From: JAWVEV01 sp033856535
Lineage (GTDB): Bacteria; Actinomycetota; Thermoleophilia; Miltoncostaeales; Miltoncostaeaceae
Reading direction: 5' to 3'
Assembly (NCBI GenBank): GCA_033856535.1
Contig: JAWVEV010000158.1
Coordinates: 1-19,154, forward strand
Length of the DNA stretch: 19,154 nucleotides
Numbering within the stretch: position 1 is the stretch's first letter; every line of letters begins with the position of its first letter. The translations under genes were made by a program, and so were the position numbers. Under the pieces are notes generated by a model, which searched no databases, was not told where the DNA came from, and worked only from the letters and a program-made list of their open reading frames with translations. Positions 1 through 6,996 of the stretch are shown in pieces.

Positions 1-93
1 GGTTCACGGCCGTCGCATCGGCGAGCGGTGGCGGGCGGTTGAGCCCCGCGGTCAGGCAGCCTGGAGCAATCCCACCGCGATCCAGGAGCGCCC

Positions 94-519
94 ATGCCCG
101 CCACGCCCGTCCCGCCCGAGGTCGACCGCTTCCTGCGGGAGCCGAACCCCGCCGTCATGGCGAGCCTGCGCCCCGGCGGCGGCCCCCACACCGTGGCCAC
201 CTGGTACGACTGGGAGGAGGGCCGGGTCCTCATCAGCCTGGACGACACCCGGCTGCGCCTGCGGTTCCTCGAGGATGACCCGCGCGTCTCGCTCACGGTC
301 ATCCACCCCGAGGACTGGTACCGCCACGTCAGCCTGATCGGAGAGGTGGAGGAGCTGCGCCCGGACGAGGGCCTGGCCGACATCGACCGGCTCTCCACGC
401 GCTATCGCGGCGGGCCGTACGGGAACCGCACCAGCCCGCGCACGACCGCGTGGATCCGCGTCGACCGCTGGCACGGCTGGGCCGGGTCGCGCCTGCTGCG
501 CGACGACGAGGCCGTCTGA
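94..519 (+). CDS. PPOX-class F420/FMN-dependent split-barrel oxidoreductase
   Basis: The 141-residue product looks like the pyridoxamine 5'-phosphate oxidase-like split-barrel family, in the branch usually annotated 'PPOX class F420-dependent enzyme'. Seen: a short N-terminal helix (VDRFLREPNPAVMASL), a strand with the typical TWYDWEEGRVLIS pattern, then a segment LRLRFLEDDPRVSLTVI, matching the family order of barrel strands around the cofactor phosphate. Length is normal for a single-domain member. The ATG has an AGGAG about six bases upstream. The gene stands alone and converges on the next gene with only seven bases between stops. The exact substrate, and whether F420, FMN or heme is bound, cannot be read from the sequence. 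Family is fairly sure, reaction is not. Confidence 0.82.
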   Translation: MPATPVPPEVDRFLREPNPAVMASLRPGGGPHTVATWYDWEEGRVLISLDDTRLRLRFLEDDPRVSLTVIHPEDWYRHVSLIGEVEELRPDEGLADIDRLSTRYRGGPYGNRTSPRTTAWIRVDRWHGWAGSRLLRDDEAV

Positions 520-526
520 GCCGGGC

Positions 527-796
527 TCAGTCGCTCCCGGCGCGCCCCACCACGGTGTAGCCCTCCAGCTTGGTCAGCGCGTCGCTCACGGCCTCGTCGG
601 GGGTGGCGCCGAAGCCCTCCACCAGGCGGTTGCCGCAGCCGATCTGGACGTGCATGCCGGGCCCGGCGTGCGCCGCGTCCCCGCGCGGCATCGACTCGCT
701 GAACGAGACCGGCCCGGGTCCGAAGACCGTGCAGCCCGCGGCGCGCAACGCGTCGAGCTCGCGGGACAGCGCGGCGCTGAGGTCGGTGATGGCCAT
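527..796 (-). CDS. Small conserved-looking hypothetical protein
   Basis: This 89-residue protein (MAITDLSAALSRELDALRAA...) is not recognised. The start is chosen at the ATG at 796 because the reverse strand shows GAGGAGG about eight bases before it, and because the longer reading frame upstream is low-complexity Arg/Pro sequence. It has an amphipathic N-terminal helix, a glycine-rich middle and a C-terminal helix (GATPDEAVSDALTKLEGYTVVG), with no signal peptide or membrane segment. One Cys (AAGCTVFG) and a second (QIGCGNRL) are present without a metal motif. It converges with the PPOX gene and is divergent from the small membrane protein at 926. Codon third positions are strongly G/C as in neighbours, supporting real coding. 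Function unknown. Confidence 0.6.
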   Translation of the reverse strand: MAITDLSAALSRELDALRAAGCTVFGPGPVSFSESMPRGDAAHAGPGMHVQIGCGNRLVEGFGATPDEAVSDALTKLEGYTVVGRAGSD

Positions 797-874
797 CCGT
801 CGTCCTCCTCTTCGTCGCGGCTCGGAATACCCGGTCGCGGGCGCGCGCGAACCCGCCGGCGCCGGGGGCGCGGG

Positions 875-880
875 TACACT
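875..880 (+). promoter_or_regulatory. Candidate -10 element (TACACT)
   Basis: TACACT, preceded by GGG, lies 45 bases before the ATG at 926 in otherwise very GC-rich DNA. The same or similar hexamers occur before ffs, lysC and the gene at 18458. No convincing -35 is visible 16-18 bases upstream. Confidence 0.4.
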
Positions 881-925
881 TCGCAGCCTAGGTCCGCGTC
901 CCGACACCGGGGGATCGTCAGCACC

Positions 926-1210
926 ATGGGCAAAGCCAAGAGACGCCGATCCGCACGGGACCGCTTCGCGATGCCGCCGCGGTTCCTCAACCTGCTGATC
1001 GGCGCCGGCCTCGGGGCCGCGTGGGGCGTCGTCATGTGGGTCTTCTTCTCGCTCACCGGCGACGCCGGCGGGCGCGAGCTGATCTACGTCGTCGGCACGT
1101 CGGCGATGATCGGCGGCGGCGTCGCCGCAGCCTTCGGCACGGTCGGCGCGAGGCGCAAGGGCGAGCGGCTCTTCCCGCGGCTCCCGTACCGCCGCATCAA
1201 GCGGCGCTGA
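926..1210 (+). CDS. Small two-helix membrane protein of unknown function
   Basis: The 94-residue product starts with a strongly basic segment (MGKAKRRRSARDR), followed by two hydrophobic stretches at about residues 20-42 and 52-74, and ends with another basic tail (PYRRIKRR). By the positive-inside rule both termini should be cytoplasmic, giving a membrane hairpin. No catalytic motif is seen. The ATG at 926 was chosen because it follows the TACACT element closely and the frame upstream is low-complexity; an internal ATG at residue 16 would remove the basic head. It lies just upstream of the SRP RNA gene, but nothing in the sequence ties its job to secretion. Unrecognised family. Confidence 0.6.
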   Translation: MGKAKRRRSARDRFAMPPRFLNLLIGAGLGAAWGVVMWVFFSLTGDAGGRELIYVVGTSAMIGGGVAAAFGTVGARRKGERLFPRLPYRRIKRR

Positions 1211-1250
1211 CCCCGCCCCGCGGCCGCTCGCGCGGCCCGGGCGCGTGGAC

Positions 1251-1256
1251 TATCCT
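1251..1256 (+). promoter_or_regulatory. Candidate -10 element of the SRP RNA promoter (TATCCT)
   Basis: TATCCT sits seven to eight bases before the G-rich 5' end inferred for the SRP RNA. The inferred end comes independently from a closing stem (1264-1271 with 1527-1534), so position and start agree. No good -35 was found in the GC-rich DNA upstream. Confidence 0.5.
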
Positions 1257-1261
1257 CGGGG

Positions 1262-1545
1262 GCGACCGTGCTAGGCGGGGAGCTAGCGGTGCCCTGTACC
1301 CGCAATCCGCTACAGCGGGGCTGAATTCCCGTCCGAGGGACAGATCCGAAGCCTTCAGGCCCGGGCAATGCGGTGTTGATGGCGAGGTCCCATTCGGTGG
1401 GCGACCGCGAACCAGGTCAGGTCCGGAAGGAAGCAGCCTTAAGCGGATCCGCCCAGGCGCAATGGGGCCACCTCGCCGGAGCTGGCGGCCCGGGACTCGG
1501 CTTCAGACCTCGTCTCGACGACGGGTGCACGGTCACTTCTCTTTT
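1262..1545 (+). ncRNA. ffs: Signal recognition particle RNA, large type with Alu domain
   Basis: The core of helix 8 is unmistakable at 1409-1438: GAACCAGGTCAGG followed by TCCGGAAGGAAGCAGCC, with the GGAA tetraloop at 1425-1428. Flanking arms pair well: 1383-1394 with 1461-1476 (GCGAGGT/ACCTCGC and CCATT/AATGG), GAAGCC with GGCTTC near 1499-1504, and CCCGTCCGAG with CTCGACGACGGG. The 5' part (GTGCTAGGCGGGGAGC..., GTGCCCTGTACCCGC) is the Alu domain found in Gram-positive large SRP RNAs. The two ends close by an 8-bp stem, GACCGTGC (1264-1271) with GCACGGTC (1527-1534). A pyrimidine-rich TTCTCTTTTCC tract then follows, a likely termination signal. The RNA scaffolds Ffh in co-translational membrane targeting. 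It lies just upstream of dnaX, a familiar actinobacterial arrangement. Ends are uncertain by several bases. Confidence 0.95.
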
Positions 1546-1556
1546 CCTGTGACGAG

Positions 1557-3320
1557 ATGGCGATGAGCGACTCGGGGGCCAGCCTCTACAACCGCCACCG
1601 GCCCGCGAGCTTCGCGGACCTCGTGGGGCAGGAGCACGTCGCCCGGGCGCTCGGCAACTCGCTGCGCTCGGGCCGGCCCGCGCGCGCCTACCTCTTCTCG
1701 GGCCCGCGCGGCACGGGCAAGACCACGACCGCGCGCATCCTGGCCCGCTGCCTGAACTGCCTGTCGAGCCCGACGCCCACGCCGGAGCCCTGCGGCACCT
1801 GCGACTCCTGCCGGCGCACCGGGCACGACGACTGGCTCGACGTGGTCGAGGTCGACGCCGCCTCGAGCGCCCGGCGCATCGACGAGATGCGGGACTGGCT
1901 CGAGACCGTGCGCTACGCGCCGGTCGCCTGCCGCTACCGGGTGACGATCATGGACGAGGCCCACCAGATCCAGGACTCGGCCGCCAGCGCCCTGCTGAAG
2001 ACGCTCGAGGAGCCGCCGCCCCACCTGGTGGTGATCCTCTGCACCACCCACCCCTGGGACATCCTGGGCACGATCCGCTCGCGACTGCAGCACTACGTGT
2101 TGCGCAAGCCGGGCGTGCCCGGCCTGGTCAAGGTGCTGGAGCGGGTGGCGCGGTCCGAGGGCATCGCCACCTCCGAGCCGGCGCTCGACATCCTGGCCCG
2201 CGCCGCCGATGGCTCCTACCGCGACGCGCTGGGCCTGCTCGACCAGGTCGCGACGTACGCCGGGGGCGAGGTCGAGGTCTCGGACGCCCTGGAGCTGATC
2301 GGGGCGGTCGCCCGCGAGACCCTCTTCGAGCTGGTCGAGCTGATAGCCGGCGGCGATCCGGGCGGCGCCTTCGAGCTGCTGGAGGGCACGCTCGACGGCG
2401 GCGCCGACCCCGAGCAGGCGATGCGCGGCCTGGTCACCCACCTGCGCTACGTCTGCCTGCTGCAGCAGGGCGCCGAGCCGCGCGACGAGTGGGCCTTCTC
2501 GCCCGAGGAGGTCCGGCGGCTCGAGACCCAGGCCAACCGGATGTCGCCGGCCGCGGTCGTGCGGGGGCTCGACCTGCTGGCCGACGCCCAGCTGCGCATC
2601 CGCCACGGCGGCGCCGACGCGCGCCTGCAGCTCGAGCTGGTCGCGGCGAAGCTCGGCCGGCCGGCGCTCGACCCGAGCGCCGCCTCGCTCGAGGCCCGGC
2701 TGGCGGCGCTGGAGGCCGGCCGACCGGCCGCGCCGGCGCCGGCCCCGCGCGCCAAGGCCGAGCCCCCGCCCGCGCCGGCTCCCGTCGCCGCCGAGCCCCC
2801 GCCGCCTCCCCCCGTGGCCGAGGAGCCCGCGCCGCCGCCCGTCGCCGAGGAACCAACGTCGGTCGAGTACGAGCTCCCGCCGCCGGACGAAGAGTTCGCC
2901 GACGACCCCGGGCCCGAGCACGAGCCTGGCCCTTCGGCCCCGGCGCTTGCGCCGGGGCCCGTGATCGCGGACCTCGACCACCTGCGCCGCATCTGGCCGC
3001 GGGTGCTGGCGGAGCTCGAGCGCGACGCCCCGCCGGTCCACGGCTTCCTCGACGGCTCCGACGTGACCGCGGTGGTGGACGACGACGTCGTCGTGGGCGT
3101 GCCCAGCGCGGTGCGCCTCGACATGCTCAAGCGCCCGGACAACCGCCGGCGCGTGCGCGAGACCCTCGCGGGCCTGGTCGGACGCCCGCTCGGCGTCGAC
3201 TTCGAGCTGGTCGCGGCGCCCCCGCCCCCGCGCCCCTCCGCGGAGCCGGTCGAGCGGATCGACCACGACCGCCTGCTCCAGGAGCTGAAGACGATGTTCA
3301 ACGCCACCGAAGAGCCCTGA
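1557..3320 (+). CDS. dnaX: DNA polymerase III subunit gamma/tau
   Basis: The 587-residue clamp-loader ATPase opens the beta clamp for replication. Visible: N-terminal YNRHRPASFADLVGQEHV, Walker A GPRGTGKT (49-56), zinc-module cysteines C68, C79, C82 and C85, Walker B with MDEAHQ (near 130), and the SRLQ arginine-finger region. After about residue 375 comes a Pro/Ala/Glu-rich linker (about 390-460, with repeated PPPVAEEP) and then a folded C-terminal tau-type domain ending KTMFNATEEP. Full-length tau is therefore encoded in one frame. No A-run or other slippery site for a short gamma form was found. The ATG at 1557 has no clear Shine-Dalgarno; an in-frame ATG at 1563 is an equal alternative. 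It starts about 12 bases after the SRP RNA and leads the dnaX-ybaB-recR block. Confidence 0.95.
   Translation: MAMSDSGASLYNRHRPASFADLVGQEHVARALGNSLRSGRPARAYLFSGPRGTGKTTTARILARCLNCLSSPTPTPEPCGTCDSCRRTGHDDWLDVVEVDAASSARRIDEMRDWLETVRYAPVACRYRVTIMDEAHQIQDSAASALLKTLEEPPPHLVVILCTTHPWDILGTIRSRLQHYVLRKPGVPGLVKVLERVARSEGIATSEPALDILARAADGSYRDALGLLDQVATYAGGEVEVSDALELIGAVARETLFELVELIAGGDPGGAFELLEGTLDGGADPEQAMRGLVTHLRYVCLLQQGAEPRDEWAFSPEEVRRLETQANRMSPAAVVRGLDLLADAQLRIRHGGADARLQLELVAAKLGRPALDPSAASLEARLAALEAGRPAAPAPAPRAKAEPPPAPAPVAAEPPPPPPVAEEPAPPPVAEEPTSVEYELPPPDEEFADDPGPEHEPGPSAPALAPGPVIADLDHLRRIWPRVLAELERDAPPVHGFLDGSDVTAVVDDDVVVGVPSAVRLDMLKRPDNRRRVRETLAGLVGRPLGVDFELVAAPPPPRPSAEPVERIDHDRLLQELKTMFNATEEP
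2936..2959. repeat. Perfect 11-bp inverted repeat inside the dnaX linker
   Basis: GGCCCCGGCGC (2936-2946) is followed by a two-base TT centre and its exact reverse complement (2949-2959). It lies where dnaX encodes the disordered linker just before the C-terminal domain. In mRNA it could form a hairpin by losing one or two closing pairs to the loop; in DNA it is a near-perfect palindrome. Function not known. Confidence 0.6.
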
Positions 3321-3338
3321 CGGCACGAGAGGAGCCGC

Positions 3339-3653
3339 ATGAACAACCAGAAGATGCTCAAGCAGATGCAGAAGATGCAGGCCGACATGGAGCGGGTCCA
3401 GAACGAGCTCGCCCAGGAGTCGGTCACGGCGGCGGCGGGCGGCGGCGCGGTCACGGCGCGCGTCAGCGGGGCGCTGGAGCTGCTCGAGATCAAGATCGAC
3501 CCGGCCGCGGTCGACCCCGAGGACGTCGAGATGCTCGAGGACACCGTGGTCGCGGCCGTGAACGAGGGCATGCGCCAGGCGCAGCAGCTCGCCCAGCAGC
3601 GCCTCGGCGCGGTCGCCGGCGGCCTCTCGGGCCTCGGCATCCCGGGGTTGTAG
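3339..3653 (+). CDS. ybaB: YbaB/EbfC family nucleoid-associated protein
   Basis: The 104-residue product has the family's order: a long charged N-terminal helix rich in Met/Gln/Lys (MNNQKMLKQMQKMQADMERVQ), a beta section with a Gly-rich turn (AAAGGGAVTARVSGALELLEIKID), a VDPEDVEMLEDTVVAAVNEG helix, and a Gly-rich tail. YbaB/EbfC proteins bind DNA as dimers and are habitually encoded between dnaX and recR, exactly as here. A clear GAGAGGAG lies just upstream of the ATG. It is 18 bases after dnaX and about ten bases before the expected recR start, so the three are almost surely one transcript. Confidence 0.95.
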   Translation: MNNQKMLKQMQKMQADMERVQNELAQESVTAAAGGGAVTARVSGALELLEIKIDPAAVDPEDVEMLEDTVVAAVNEGMRQAQQLAQQRLGAVAGGLSGLGIPGL

Positions 3654-3663
3654 GAGCCCTCCG

Positions 3664-4254
3664 GTCCTCACCCCATCGATCGAGCGGCTGGTCCACGAGC
3701 TGGCCCGGCTGCCCGGCATCGGGCCGCGCAGCGCCCAGCGCCTGGCCTTCCACCTGATGAAGGCGCCGCCGGAGCGCTCCGACGCGCTGGCGGCGGCGCT
3801 CACCGAGGTCCGCGAGCGGCTGCGCCCCTGCTCGGTCTGCTTCGGCTTCGCCGAGGAGGAGCTCTGCCCGATCTGCGCCGACCCGCGGCGCGATCCGACC
3901 CTGGTCTGCGCGGTGGAGGAGCCCTCGGCGATCCTGCCGATCGAGCGCACCCACGAGTACCGCGGCCGCTACCACGTGCTGGGCGGGGCGCTCTCGCCGA
4001 TCGACGGCGTCGACGCCGAGCACCTGCGCATCGGCGAGCTGATCGCGCGCATCGACGGCGACGGCGTCGAGGAGCTCGTGATCGCCACCAACCCGACCAT
4101 GGCCGGCGAGGCCACGGCGCTCTACCTGGCCGACCTGGTGCGCGGACGGGTCCGGGTGACCCGGCTGGCCAGCGGCCTGCCGGTGGGCGCCGACCTCGAG
4201 CACGCCGACGAGCTCACGCTCGGGCGGGCGCTGCTCGGCCGCAGGGAGCTCTAG
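3664..4254 (+). CDS. recR: Recombination mediator RecR (start codon not canonical)
   Basis: RecR acts with RecO/RecF to load RecA at gaps. From codon 3664 the frame encodes about 196 residues, the usual length. It shows the N-terminal helix-hairpin-helix (ARLPGIGPRSAQRLAFHL, residues 14-31), the zinc finger C56-x2-C59 ... C68-x2-C71, a Toprim domain beginning LVCAVEEPSAI, and the typical ending with TRLASGLPVGADLEHADELTLGRAL. AGGAG at 3652-3656 is ideally spaced for a start at 3664, but that codon is GTC, not GTG. No ATG, GTG or TTG occurs in frame between an upstream stop (3559) and ATG 3757, which would delete the helix-hairpin-helix. The 5' boundary given here is therefore an inference from homology and the ribosome site. 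Either a base error, an unusual start or a shortened protein explains it. Confidence 0.9.
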   Translation, partial: VLTPSIERLVHELARLPGIGPRSAQRLAFHLMKAPPERSDALAAALTEVRERLRPCSVCFGFAEEELCPICADPRRDPTLVCAVEEPSAILPIERTHEYRGRYHVLGGALSPIDGVDAEHLRIGELIARIDGDGVEELVIATNPTMAGEATALYLADLVRGRVRVTRLASGLPVGADLEHADELTLGRALLGRREL

Positions 4255-4280
4255 CCGTCCTGGGCGCGGACGCGCGCGCG

Positions 4281-5192
4281 GTGCGCCCGGCCGGCGCCGT
4301 CATCTCGGCGCGCGGCGTGGTCAAGCGCTACGGGAGCACGGTCGCGCTGGCCGGCCTCGACGCCGAGATCGGGCCCGGGATCACGGGGCTGCTCGGCTCG
4401 AACGGCGCCGGCAAGACCACCTTCCTGTCGCTGGTGCTCGGGCTCCGCACGCGGGACGCCGGCGAGCTGGCGGTGCTGGGCGAGGACCCCACGACCGCCG
4501 GCATCGCCGTGCGCGCGCGCATCGGCTACGCCCCCGAAGGCCACGAGCTGCCCGCCGAGCTCCCCGCCGCCGACCTGGTGCGGCACCTCGCCGAGATCCA
4601 CCTGATGCCGGCTCGCGCCGCGGTCCAGCGCGCGAACGACGCGCTGTGGCTGGTCGGGCTGGGCGAGGAGCGCTTCCGCCACGTCGGGACGATGTCGACC
4701 GGGCAGCGGCAGCGCGTGAAGCTGGCGGCGGCGATCGCCCACGACCCGGACCTCGTGCTCCTGGACGAGCCGACGGACGGGCTGGACCCGGTGCAGCGCA
4801 CCGAGATGCTCGACCTGATCCGGCGCATCGGCACCGACTTCGGGATGCACATCGTCGTCTGCTCGCACCACCTGGAGGAGGTCGAGCGGATCTGCGACGG
4901 GGTGGTGATCGTCGAGGGCGGCATCGTCGTCCACGCCGGAACGCTCTCCGACCTGCGCCGCGGCTCCGGCGGCCTGGTGGTCGAGGTGGACGAGCGCGCC
5001 GACGAGCTGGCGGCCCTGCTGACGGCGCGCGGCCTGGAGGTCACCGCCGGCGCCGGGACGCTGATCCTGGCCGGCGCCCCCGGCGATCACGACGCGGTGC
5101 GCGACGCCGTCGCCGAGCTCGGCGTCGGCCTGCGCCGGCTGGCGCCGCGCGGCCGGACCCTGGAGGACGTCTACCTGGACGCGGGGACGTGA
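4281..5192 (+). CDS. ABC-2 type transporter, ATP-binding subunit (first)
   Basis: The 303-residue protein has a full nucleotide-binding domain: A-loop KRYGST (15-20), Walker A GSNGAGKTT (39-47), a signature variant STGQRQRVKLA in place of LSGGQ, Walker B LVLLDEPTDGLDP and switch His in VVCSHHLEE. A C-terminal extension of about 75 residues ends RGRTLEDVYLDAGT, typical of ABC-2 exporters of the CcmA/DrrA group. GTG at 4281 is used because the frame just upstream is short; no good Shine-Dalgarno is seen, so coupling to recR (26 bases away) is possible. The stop overlaps the following permease start by GTGA. Substrate unknown. Confidence 0.9.
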   Translation: MRPAGAVISARGVVKRYGSTVALAGLDAEIGPGITGLLGSNGAGKTTFLSLVLGLRTRDAGELAVLGEDPTTAGIAVRARIGYAPEGHELPAELPAADLVRHLAEIHLMPARAAVQRANDALWLVGLGEERFRHVGTMSTGQRQRVKLAAAIAHDPDLVLLDEPTDGLDPVQRTEMLDLIRRIGTDFGMHIVVCSHHLEEVERICDGVVIVEGGIVVHAGTLSDLRRGSGGLVVEVDERADELAALLTARGLEVTAGAGTLILAGAPGDHDAVRDAVAELGVGLRRLAPRGRTLEDVYLDAGT

Positions 5193-6067
5193 GCCCCGAC
5201 GGCGAGGCCCGGCTCTTCGGGCTCGGGTACCGCGGCTACGAGGGCGCGCGCCGGGAGCCGGCCTGGGCGGCCCTCGCCCTCGCCCTCTTCACCTTCCGGC
5301 GCGTGCTCGGGCTCGGGCGGGGCGTGCGCCACAAGATCCTCCCGGCGCTGACGCTCCTCATCGCCTTCGTGCCGGCGCTGGTCTCGGTCGTGCTCGCGGC
5401 GGTGCTCGACCCGCTGCCGGTCGACGACCTGATCAGCTACGCCGAGTACACGTTCTTCATCGGCAGCGCGCTCGCGCTCTTCGCGGCCCTCGTGGCGCCC
5501 GAGGCCCTGTGCCCCGACCGCCGCTCCGGGATGCTCGGGCTCTACCTGGCCGGCCCGCTCGACCGCGACCGCTACCTGGCCGCCAAGGGCGCGGCCGTGC
5601 TCGCCGTGATGCTCACGATCACCCTGGGGCCGCTGCTCTTCATGCTCGCCGCCTTCGTCGTGGCCGGGTACGGCCCCAGCCCCGCCGAGACGCCCGAGCT
5701 CCTCGTGCAGATGCTGGCGTCCGGCCTGGCGACGGCCCTGATCTACGCCGCCGTCTCGATGGCGGTCTCGAGCTTCACCACCCGGCGCGCCGCCGCCGCC
5801 GTGGCCGTCGTGCTCATGCTGCTCGTGCCGGTCATCGTGGCCCGCACCGCGATCGAGAGCGCGGGCGCCCCGGACGAGCTCGACCTGCTGAGCCTGCCGG
5901 CCGTCGCCGCCGAGCTCTCGTACCGGATCTTCGGACAGGCCTCCGGCGAGGGCGCGCCCATCGAGGCGGTCTCGACCTGGCTGGTGGCCGGCGGCCTCGC
6001 GGCGTGGGTCGCGGCCGGCGCCGGCGCGTGCTGGCTGCGCTACCGGCGCATCCAGGCGTACCGGTGA
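5189..6067 (+). CDS. ABC-2 type transporter permease (first)
   Basis: The 292-residue membrane protein begins at GTG 5189 inside the stop of the ATPase gene. A cytoplasmic N-terminus with LGYRGYEGARREP (12-24) resembles many actinobacterial ABC-2 permeases. Hydrophobic segments follow at about 45-70, 92-112, 137-168, 175-200, 205-226 and 265-288, giving roughly six helices. The loop APEALCPDRRSGMLGLYLAGPLDRDRYLAAK is the conserved cytoplasmic coupling region of this family. It should pair with the ATPase encoded just before. Both the GTGA overlap and shared orientation indicate translational coupling. Substrate cannot be inferred. Confidence 0.85.
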   Translation: MSPDGEARLFGLGYRGYEGARREPAWAALALALFTFRRVLGLGRGVRHKILPALTLLIAFVPALVSVVLAAVLDPLPVDDLISYAEYTFFIGSALALFAALVAPEALCPDRRSGMLGLYLAGPLDRDRYLAAKGAAVLAVMLTITLGPLLFMLAAFVVAGYGPSPAETPELLVQMLASGLATALIYAAVSMAVSSFTTRRAAAAVAVVLMLLVPVIVARTAIESAGAPDELDLLSLPAVAAELSYRIFGQASGEGAPIEAVSTWLVAGGLAAWVAAGAGACWLRYRRIQAYR

Positions 6068-6996
6068 GCGGCGCCGCCACCGAGCCCCGCGTCGTCGCGG
6101 ACGGCGTCTCGAAGTGGTTCGGCCCGCTGGTCGCGGTCTCGGACGTCAGCTTCGAGGTGGGGCCGGGCGTCACCGCCCTGCTCGGGCCCAACGGGGCCGG
6201 CAAGTCGACCATGCTGCGGATGCTCTGCGGGCTCGCGCGGCCCTCGAAGGGCACGATCCGGGTGCTCGGCAAGGACCCGCGGTCCGACGCCGGGGTCACG
6301 CGCTCCATCGGCCTCGTGCCCCAGCAGGACGGGGTCTTCGAGTCGCTCACGGCGCGCGCGTTCGTGCGTCTGACCGCCGAGCTGCACGGGCTTCCCGATC
6401 CCGACGCCGCCGCCGCGGCCGCGCTCCAGACGGTCGCGCTTGACCCGTCCGACACGCGCCGGCTGCCCGCGTACTCGAAGGGGATGCGCCAGCGCGTGAA
6501 GGTGGCGCAGGGGGTGGTGCACGACCCGGCCGTGCTGATGCTCGACGAGCCGCTCAACGGGCTGGATCCGCGGCAGCGCGCGGACATGATCATCCTCTTC
6601 CGGCGCCTCGGCGCCGAGGGGCGCTGCGTGCTGGTCTCGAGCCACGTGCTGGACGAGGTCGAGCGGCTCGGCTCGCGCATCCTCGTGATGTCGCAGGGCC
6701 GGCTGGCCGCGGCGGGCGACTTTCGCGAGCTGCGGGCGATGATGGACGACCGGCCCATGAGGGTGCGGGTGCGCACCGACCGGCCGCGCGAGCTGGCGGC
6801 CGCGCTGCTGGGGGTGACGGCCGTGGTCAGCGTCCGGCTCCAGGCCGACGGCGCCCTGGAGCTCGACACCGCCGACGCCCGCGAGCTGGCGCGCGCGCTG
6901 GCGCCCGCCGCGCGGGAGCTGGGCGCGAGCCTCCTCGAGGTCGCCCCGCTCGACGCGGACCTCGAGGGCGTCTTCCGCTACCTGGTGCAGCGGTGA
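6064..6996 (+). CDS. ABC-2 type transporter, ATP-binding subunit (second)
   Basis: The 310-residue protein begins at GTG 6064, overlapping the previous stop by GTGA. It has Walker A GPNGAGKST (41-49), Q-loop region GLVPQQDGVFESL, a degenerate signature YSKGMRQRVKVA, Walker B LMLDEPLNGLDP and switch His in VSSHVLDEVE. A C-terminal extension of about 90 residues ends LDADLEGVFRYLVQR. It is only moderately similar to the first ATPase, so it is probably not a recent duplicate. It most likely drives the permease encoded directly after it, or the two ATPases form a heterodimer. Substrate unknown. Confidence 0.9.
   Translation: MSGAATEPRVVADGVSKWFGPLVAVSDVSFEVGPGVTALLGPNGAGKSTMLRMLCGLARPSKGTIRVLGKDPRSDAGVTRSIGLVPQQDGVFESLTARAFVRLTAELHGLPDPDAAAAAALQTVALDPSDTRRLPAYSKGMRQRVKVAQGVVHDPAVLMLDEPLNGLDPRQRADMIILFRRLGAEGRCVLVSSHVLDEVERLGSRILVMSQGRLAAAGDFRELRAMMDDRPMRVRVRTDRPRELAAALLGVTAVVSVRLQADGALELDTADARELARALAPAARELGASLLEVAPLDADLEGVFRYLVQR

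Noticed and set aside
1..93. Tail of an upstream gene at the left edge, for example a frame ending at TGA 40-42
   Set aside because: Too short to show any family, and two frames are open; nothing supports one over the other.
1222..1237. Hairpin GGCCGC-TCGC-GCGGCC after the small membrane protein gene
   Set aside because: Only six pairs, no T-run, and it overlaps the presumed ffs promoter upstream region; random occurrence is likely at this GC content.
2700..2990. Programmed frameshift making a short gamma form of DnaX
   Set aside because: No run of A or other X-XXY-YYZ slippery heptamer was found near the linker; only the palindrome is present.
1533..3950. Long 805-codon open frame antisense to dnaX-ybaB-recR
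   Set aside because: It is the mirror of strongly GC-third-position coding DNA on the other strand. Its sequence is low-complexity Arg/Gly/Ala with no domain, and dnaX is certain.
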